DNA from: CAVQGM01 sp963712065
GTDB taxonomy: Bacteria; Actinomycetota; Acidimicrobiia; Acidimicrobiales; Acidimicrobilacustridaceae
Assembly: GCA_963712065.1 (NCBI GenBank)
Contig: CAVQGM010000001.1
Location: forward strand, 1,178,001 to 1,242,000
Length of the DNA: 64,000 nt
Direction: 5' to 3'
This document shows, one piece after another, positions 59,909 through 64,000 of the stretch (its first letter is position 1; every line of letters starts with the position of its first letter). The notes beneath the pieces are model-generated. The model had not been told where the DNA came from. It saw only the letters and a list, made by a program, of their open reading frames with translations, and made no database searches. The position numbers and the translations under genes were made by a program.

Positions 59909-60772
59909 ATGAGCACGAAGGTCACTGCGCCTTCCGTCCGTGCACGGAAGGTGTCCCTCGGGGCCGACCCTCTCGTCATGGTCACCGCCTACGACGCGCC
60001 CGGGGCGCGCATCGCCGACGAGGCGGGCGTCGACCTCATCCTCGTCGGCGACTCCGTCGCCATGGTGGTGCTCGGCTACGACGACACCCTGCAGGTGACG
60101 GTCGACGACATGGCTCACCACGTGGCCGCCGTGAGGCGGGCCCGGCCTCGTCCCCTGGTCGTCGGCGACCTCCCGTGGATGAGCTACCACGTGTCGGTCG
60201 AGCAGACCGTGGCCAACGCCGCCCGGTTGGTGCGGGCGGGCGCCCAGGCGGTCAAGCTCGAGGGGGGCCGCAAGCGCCTGCCGATGGTCGAGGCGATCCT
60301 CGACGCCGAGATCCCGGTCATGGGGCACCTCGGCCTGACCCCCCAGTCCGTCCACGCCATGGGCGGGTTCAAGGTGCAGGGCCGTGAGCACGAGGCCGCC
60401 ATGGCCCTCGTGGCCGACGCCAAGGCCCTGGCCCACGCCGGCTGCTTCTCGATCGTCCTCGAGGGCGTGCCCGACGAGGTCGCCGCCATCGTCACCGACG
60501 CCGTCGACGTGCCGACCATCGGCATCGGGGCGGGGCCGTCGTGCGACGGCCAGGTGCTCGTGCTCCACGACCTGCTCGGGCTCGAGGACCGCATCACCCC
60601 CAAGTTCGTGCGGCGGTACGCCTCGCTGAAGGCCGACGCCGTCGCCGCCGTCGCCGCCTTCGCCACCGACGTCCGCACCCGGCGCTTCCCGTCCCACGAC
60701 GAGAGCTACCACCTGTCCGTCGATCAGGCCGAGGGGCTGGCGCCGTACGGACGGGTGACCACGTCGGCGTGA
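59909..60772 (+). CDS. panB: 3-methyl-2-oxobutanoate hydroxymethyltransferase (ketopantoate hydroxymethyltransferase)
   Basis: 287 residues, ATG with AAGGAGG upstream. PanB barrel motifs: MVTAYDAPGARIADEAGVDLILVGDSVAMVVLGYDDTLQVTVDDMAHHVAAVRRA (metal-binding Asp in GDS), DLPWMSY, AVKLEGG (substrate-binding Lys-Glu), MGHLGLTPQSVHAMGGFKVQGR and FSIVLEGVP, TIGIGAGPSCDGQVLVLHDLLG. It makes ketopantoate from 2-oxoisovalerate for pantothenate and CoA. No panC is adjacent. It overlaps the DUF192 gene by four bases (GTGA). Confidence 0.96.
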   Translation: MSTKVTAPSVRARKVSLGADPLVMVTAYDAPGARIADEAGVDLILVGDSVAMVVLGYDDTLQVTVDDMAHHVAAVRRARPRPLVVGDLPWMSYHVSVEQTVANAARLVRAGAQAVKLEGGRKRLPMVEAILDAEIPVMGHLGLTPQSVHAMGGFKVQGREHEAAMALVADAKALAHAGCFSIVLEGVPDEVAAIVTDAVDVPTIGIGAGPSCDGQVLVLHDLLGLEDRITPKFVRRYASLKADAVAAVAAFATDVRTRRFPSHDESYHLSVDQAEGLAPYGRVTTSA

Positions 60773-61326
60773 GGCGTGTGCTGTCGGCGCTGGCCGTCGT
60801 CGTCGTCGTGGCGACGGCCGGTTGCGGCGGCGACGACGGCCCGGGCGACGCGGACCCGCCGGCCACGGCGCCGGCGGGCACGGGTGCGGGCGACCTGGGC
60901 CTGCTCGATCCGGCGGCCCTGGGGGCCGTGCGGGTCGTGGTGACCTACGCCGACGGATCGACCCGGGAGTGGTGCCTCCTCCTGGCCGACGACGACGACG
61001 AGCGGGGCCAGGGCCTGATGTCGGTCACCGACGTCGCCCTCGGCGGCTACGACGGGATGGTCTTCGCGTACGACGAGCCCACGAGCGGGCGGTTCTGGAT
61101 GCGCAACACCCGGTTGCCGCTGACCGTCACCTTCGTCGCCGCCGACGGTCGACCGGTGACCACCATCCCCATGGAGCCGTGCCCCGACGACCAGCCCTCG
61201 TGCCCCACCTATGGTCCCGGCACCGCGTACCGTTGGGCGATCGAGGTGCCGACGGCCCTGGCCTCGGAGGTGCCGCTGGCCGACGCGGCCACGATCGAGG
61301 TCACCGGCGAGTCCTGCTCGGTCTGA
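60769..61326 (+). CDS. DUF192 lipoprotein
   Basis: 185 residues; GTG overlaps the panB stop. The N-terminus is a lipoprotein signal (VRRVLSALAVVVVVATAGCGG, Cys about 19) followed by a Gly/Asp/Pro linker. The DUF192 domain is then VRVVVTYADGSTREWCLLLADDDDERGQGLMSVTDVALGGYDGMVFAYDEPTSGRFWMRNTRLPLTVTFVAADGRPVTTIPMEPC, with the family motif MxF...FWMxNTxxPLxxxF. These small outer beta proteins are common and uncharacterised. Two Cys in PCPDDQPSCPTYGPG may form a disulfide. Coupling to panB looks incidental. Confidence 0.87.
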   Translation: MRRVLSALAVVVVVATAGCGGDDGPGDADPPATAPAGTGAGDLGLLDPAALGAVRVVVTYADGSTREWCLLLADDDDERGQGLMSVTDVALGGYDGMVFAYDEPTSGRFWMRNTRLPLTVTFVAADGRPVTTIPMEPCPDDQPSCPTYGPGTAYRWAIEVPTALASEVPLADAATIEVTGESCSV

Positions 61327-61472
61327 GCTGTCGGGGGGTCCTGGGATACTCGTCGGCGATGAGGGGTTCGCCGGAGCGGTCCGCTAGGATCGCACGGTCC
61401 ATTGCGAACCCTGCCCCGATCGTCGGGGCCCCGGCTGCTCGGCAGCGGGTCCACAGGGAGGTGATGCTCGCC

Positions 61473-61817
61473 GTGGCGCGAGTGTACGAACTCATGATCA
61501 TCTTCGACGGCGAGCTCGAAGACGCCGTCGTCCAACGCCAGATCGCGGCGGTCAGCCGCCAGATCGAGGCCGGCGGTGGTCGTGTCGCCACGACCGATCT
61601 CTGGGGCAAGCGTCGCTTCGCCTATGAGATCAACCACAAGTGGGAGGGCATCTACGTCGTCCTCGAGATCGTCACGGAGGCCACCGACCTCCACGACCTC
61701 GAGCGCAACCTCCGCATCGCGGACGAGGTCGTCCGCCACAAGGTCATCCGCCTCCCCGATGCCGAAGCCGCCCGACGTGGCCTGCTCGGCGAGGCCACCC
61801 CGGCCGACGCCGGGTGA
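61473..61817 (+). CDS. rpsF: Ribosomal protein bS6
   Basis: 114 residues from the GTG at 61473 (VARVYELMIIFDGELED); an ATG nine bases earlier is possible but sits too close to GGGAGG. Family features: YELMIIF start, GGRVATTDLWGKRRFAYEINHKWEGIYVVLEI and NLRIADEVVRHKVIRLPD. It binds S18 on the small-subunit platform. The 146-bp leader has a TAGGAT -10 (61384-61389) and two small hairpins (CCCCGA-TCG-TCGGGG and GCTGC-TCG-GCAGC) that could be the S6:S18 feedback site, though I could not match the known motif. Confidence 0.95.
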   Translation: MARVYELMIIFDGELEDAVVQRQIAAVSRQIEAGGGRVATTDLWGKRRFAYEINHKWEGIYVVLEIVTEATDLHDLERNLRIADEVVRHKVIRLPDAEAARRGLLGEATPADAG

Positions 61818-61833
61818 AGGAGGGACGATTCCC

Positions 61834-62289
61834 ATGGCAACCGGCAACAACGTGACGGTCATCGGCAACGCGACCCGAGACCCGGAGCTGCGGTTCACCC
61901 CGAGCGGTCAGGCGGTCGCGACCTTCGGGTTGGCCGTGAACCGGCGATGGCAGAACCGCCAGACCCAGGAGTGGGAGGAGGCGACCTCGTTCTTCGACGT
62001 GACCTGCTGGCAGCAGATGGCCGAGAACGTCTCCGAGTCGGTGCAGAAGGGCACCCGGGTGATCGTGACCGGTCGCCTCGACCAGCGCTCCTGGGAGACC
62101 GAGCAGGGCGAGAAGCGGTCGAAGATCGAGATCGTGGCCGACGAGGTCGGCCCGAGCCTGCGCTATGCGACCGCCGCCGTGCAGCGCAACGAGCGCCGCG
62201 ACGGTGGCTTCGACGGCGGTGGTGGTGGTGGCCGTACCCCCGTCGCCGAGCCGCCGGCCGGCTACGGCACCGACGAGGAGCCCTTCTGA
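61834..62289 (+). CDS. ssb: Single-stranded DNA-binding protein
   Basis: 151 residues, ATG with AAGGAGG upstream. OB fold: NNVTVIGNATRDPELRFTPSGQAVATFGLAVNRRWQNRQTQEWEEATSFFDVTCWQQMAENVSESVQKGTRVIVTGRLDQRSWETEQGEKRSKIEIVADEVGPSLRYATAAV. A Gly-rich linker leads to the acidic tip DEEPF that recruits partner proteins. It shares one base with the rpsR start (TGATG). The rpsF-ssb-rpsR-rplI order is standard. Confidence 0.97.
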   Translation: MATGNNVTVIGNATRDPELRFTPSGQAVATFGLAVNRRWQNRQTQEWEEATSFFDVTCWQQMAENVSESVQKGTRVIVTGRLDQRSWETEQGEKRSKIEIVADEVGPSLRYATAAVQRNERRDGGFDGGGGGGRTPVAEPPAGYGTDEEPF

Positions 62290-62750
62290 TGGCCAAGGCA
62301 GCCGCCAAGCGCGGCAAGAACAAGGACAACGCTCGTCGCAGCAAGAAGAAGACGAGCATCCTCACGATCGAGAAGGTCGAGTACGTCGACTACAAGGACG
62401 TCAACCTGCTCCGCCGGTTCATGTCCGACCGGGCCAAGATCCGGGCTCGTCGCGTGACCGGCAACGACAGCCAGCAGCAGCGGGAGATCGCGCTGGCCAT
62501 CAAGAACGCCCGTGAGATGGCGCTCCTGCCGTACGCCAGCCGTGTCACCACCCAGCGCGGTGGTCGCGGCGATCGGGGCGACCGCGGTGACCGGGGTGAC
62601 CGAGGTGACCGAGGTGACCGTGGTGATCGGCCACCGCGCGACCGGGAGGCCGCGGCGCCGGCTCCGGCCGCGGCGCCGGCCCCGGCCGCGGCCCCGGCCG
62701 TCATGCCGGTCGACGAGGTCACGGTCGAGGCCACGGCGGAGGAGGTGTGA
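62289..62750 (+). CDS. rpsR: Ribosomal protein bS18 with long repetitive C-terminal extension
   Basis: 153 residues, about twice the normal length. The S18 core is residues about 20-85: KKTSILTIEKVEYVDYKDVNLLRRFMSDRAKIRARRVTGNDSQQQREIALAIKNAREMALLPYASR. After it come seven GDR triplets in a row (62568-62630), an Ala/Pro-rich stretch and an acidic end (DEVTVEATAEEV). The extension is in frame, uses normal codons and ends at the coupled rplI start (GTGATG with GGAGGAGG), so it is genuine. The N-terminus is also extended by basic residues. Confidence 0.94.
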   Translation: MAKAAAKRGKNKDNARRSKKKTSILTIEKVEYVDYKDVNLLRRFMSDRAKIRARRVTGNDSQQQREIALAIKNAREMALLPYASRVTTQRGGRGDRGDRGDRGDRGDRGDRGDRPPRDREAAAPAPAAAPAPAAAPAVMPVDEVTVEATAEEV

Positions 62751-63196
62751 TGAAGGTCCTCCTGCGCACCGACGTCGACGGCGTCGGCAAGAAGGGCGAC
62801 ATCGTCGACGTCGCCGCCGGGTTCGGACGCAACTACCTCGTCCCCAAGGGCTTCGCCATCAAGGCGACGCCCGGCGTCGAGTCCCAGGCGGCGTCGATGC
62901 GTCGCTCCCGCGACGTGCGGGACGCCGCCGACCGCTCGGCCGCCGAAGAGGTCGCGAAGACGCTCGTGCCCACGGTCATCACGGTCACCGGCAAGGCCGG
63001 CGCGGAGGGTCGTCTGTTCGGCTCCATCACCACCGCCGACGTGGTGGAGGCGGTCGAGGCCCAGACGGGCATCCGACTCGACCGGCGTCAGCTGCACCTC
63101 GACGAGCCGATCAAGTCGATCGGCACCCACAGCGTGCCGGCCCGACTGCACGCCGACGTGCAGTTCGCCATCACGGTCGACGTCACCCCCCGGTGA
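62750..63196 (+). CDS. rplI: Ribosomal protein bL9
   Basis: 148 residues; the ATG at 62750 shares one base with the rpsR stop and has GGAGGAGG upstream. MKVLLRTDVDGVGKKGDIVDVAAGFGRNYLVPKGFAIKAT is the L9 N-domain, a central helix follows, and the C-domain is GRLFGSITTADVVEAVEAQTGIRLDRRQLHLDEPIKSIGTHSVPARLHADVQFAITVDV. A hairpin at 63202-63220 ends the cluster. Confidence 0.97.
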   Translation: MKVLLRTDVDGVGKKGDIVDVAAGFGRNYLVPKGFAIKATPGVESQAASMRRSRDVRDAADRSAAEEVAKTLVPTVITVTGKAGAEGRLFGSITTADVVEAVEAQTGIRLDRRQLHLDEPIKSIGTHSVPARLHADVQFAITVDVTPR

Positions 63197-63201
63197 CACC
63201 G

Positions 63202-63220
63202 GCTCCGCCTCCGGCGGAGC
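63202..63220 (+). terminator. Hairpin terminator after the rpsF-rplI operon
   Basis: A perfect 8-bp stem (63202-63209 with 63213-63220) with a three-base loop, starting five bases after the rplI stop. No T-run. Confidence 0.5.
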
Positions 63221-63434
63221 GGCTTCGCCGTACCGGGGTCGTGCCGCGGCAACCTCGGGGTCCGCGTTCGTGTCACACCCGGCTGCTTCACTCCTTCCAT
63301 GGACGCCGGTGACGAGCCGCGACACCCACAGGGTGGGCGTGATGTCCACAGGTCGTCCCCAGGCCCGTCCACCGAAAAACACGGGGTTGCGCCCCTAGTG
63401 ATCCCCAGGCCGGACCGGTCAGGCTGATCCGGCC

Positions 63435-64000
63435 ATGAGCTTCCCCGGCGACGACGACGCACCCCCCCACGGCGGCCCGGCCCGACCGGTGACGCCCACG
63501 CGGGTCCCACCCCACAACCTGCAGGCCGAGGAGTCCCTCCTCGGCGCGATGCTCCTGTCGAAAGACGCCATCGCCATCGCCACCGAGACGGTGTCGAGCG
63601 CCGACTTCTACAAGCCGGCCCACGGGCACGTGTTCGAGGCCATCACCAACCTGTCGGCGGCGGGCGAACCCGCCGACCCGGTCACCGTGGCCGACGAGCT
63701 GCGCCGCGCCGGCCTGCTCGACGCCATCGGTGGGCCCACCACGCTGGTGCACCTGCAGGCCAACACGCCGGCCACCTCCAACGCGCAGCGCTACGCCCGC
63801 ATCATCGAGGAGCACGCGCTGCTCCGGAAGCTCATCGGCGTGGCCGGCGAGATCGCCGAGATGGGCTACGACCTGCCCGAGGACGTCACCAAGGTCGTCG
63901 ACCGGGCCGAGTCCCTCGTGTTCGAGGTCGCCCAGCGTCGGGTCACCGACACCATGGCCGTCATCCACGACCTGCTGGCCGCCAACCTCGACCGCCTCGA
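63435..64000 (+). CDS. dnaB: Replicative DNA helicase DnaB, 3' part outside window
   Basis: Starts with ATG at 63435 and runs off the window; 188 residues are visible. The translation matches the DnaB N-terminal domain: RVPPHNLQAEESLLGAMLLSKDAIAIATETVSSADFYKPAHGHVFEAITNLSAAGEPADPVTVADELRRAGLLDAIGGPTTLVHLQANTPATSNAQRYARIIEEHALLRKLIGVAGEIAEMGYD, then the linker ESLVFEVAQRR. The RecA-like motor is beyond the edge. The 238-bp gap before it holds the rplI hairpin and a DnaA-box-like TGTCCACA (about 63342) but no gene. Position after rplI is conserved in actinobacteria. Confidence 0.95.
   Translation, partial: MSFPGDDDAPPHGGPARPVTPTRVPPHNLQAEESLLGAMLLSKDAIAIATETVSSADFYKPAHGHVFEAITNLSAAGEPADPVTVADELRRAGLLDAIGGPTTLVHLQANTPATSNAQRYARIIEEHALLRKLIGVAGEIAEMGYDLPEDVTKVVDRAESLVFEVAQRRVTDTMAVIHDLLAANLDRL

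Noticed and set aside
61390..61472. S6:S18 autoregulatory leader upstream of rpsF
   Set aside because: Two small hairpins are visible but I could not recognise the conserved bulge sequence, so it is only mentioned under rpsF.
62568..62630. Short tandem repeat considered as a CRISPR or satellite
   Set aside because: The 9-bp units encode GDR in frame inside rpsR; no spacers.

Overview
The window is one continuous, very GC-rich (roughly 70-75% G+C), gene-dense stretch of actinobacterial chromosome around the replication origin. I see no rRNA, CRISPR array, insertion sequence, integrase or phage gene. The gene set (CwlM-like protein, DUF5318, DUF6049, DciA-like DUF721, mycothiol-type DinB protein, SCO6745-like protein, trxB-trxA-cwlM beside parB-parA) is actinobacterial. 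The strong G+C bias, a FliA/WhiG-type sigma factor and the general character of the proteins suggest class Acidimicrobiia (Iamia/Ilumatobacter-like); that placement is an inference, not something I could search.

Layout. 1-8 kb: catabolic and redox enzymes (partial FAD oxidoreductase, alpha-hydroxy-acid oxidase, CoA-transferase, an AAA ATPase of unknown role, acyl-CoA synthetase, D-aminoacylase-type amidohydrolase). 8-20 kb: arylsulfatase with an SCO6745-like partner, a coiled-coil M15 peptidase, a short-chain dehydrogenase, YceI, a flavin amine oxidase, a polytopic membrane protein, a zinc alcohol dehydrogenase and a HisN-like phosphatase. 20-25 kb: an ECF sigma factor divergent from a zinc-finger membrane protein, CopC-CopD fusion and YcnI, which looks like a copper module. 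25-28 kb: a small ribbon-helix-helix-like protein, a sigma-28-type factor, a saccharopine-dehydrogenase-like protein, a 45-residue DLW-39-like protein and tRNA-Ile(GAT).

28-43.5 kb is the origin core. On the minus strand are dnaA, dnaN, recF, a DUF721/dciA-like gene, gyrB and gyrA; on the plus strand are rpmH, rnpA, yidD, yidC, khpB/jag, rsmG, two parS sites, parA and parB. The dnaA-dnaN gap carries TAG trinucleotides, a G-rich spacer and two phased DnaA boxes, the arrangement of a DnaA-trio unwinding element. Both dnaA and dnaN are broken by one extra base in this sequence, most simply explained as consensus errors.

43.7-56 kb follows the Mycobacterium order Rv3915-Rv3907 (cwlM, trxA, trxB, anti-sigma, sigM-like ECF, the mviN slot, DUF6049, pcnA). 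The mviN slot here holds a catalytically intact Ser/Thr kinase with a discoidin-like outer domain and no MurJ flippase, and the CwlM-like protein has lost every amidase zinc ligand, so this block reads as a cell-wall control module. 56-64 kb: methyltransferase, DUF5318 and a class A penicillin-binding protein, panB with a DUF192 lipoprotein, and the rpsF-ssb-rpsR-rplI-dnaB cluster, cut by the window end.

Many monocistronic genes have a -10 hexamer (TAnnnT type) only 6-9 bases before an ATG or GTG, so leaderless transcription seems common. Multi-gene operons instead use 1-4 base stop/start overlaps and clear Shine-Dalgarno sequences.
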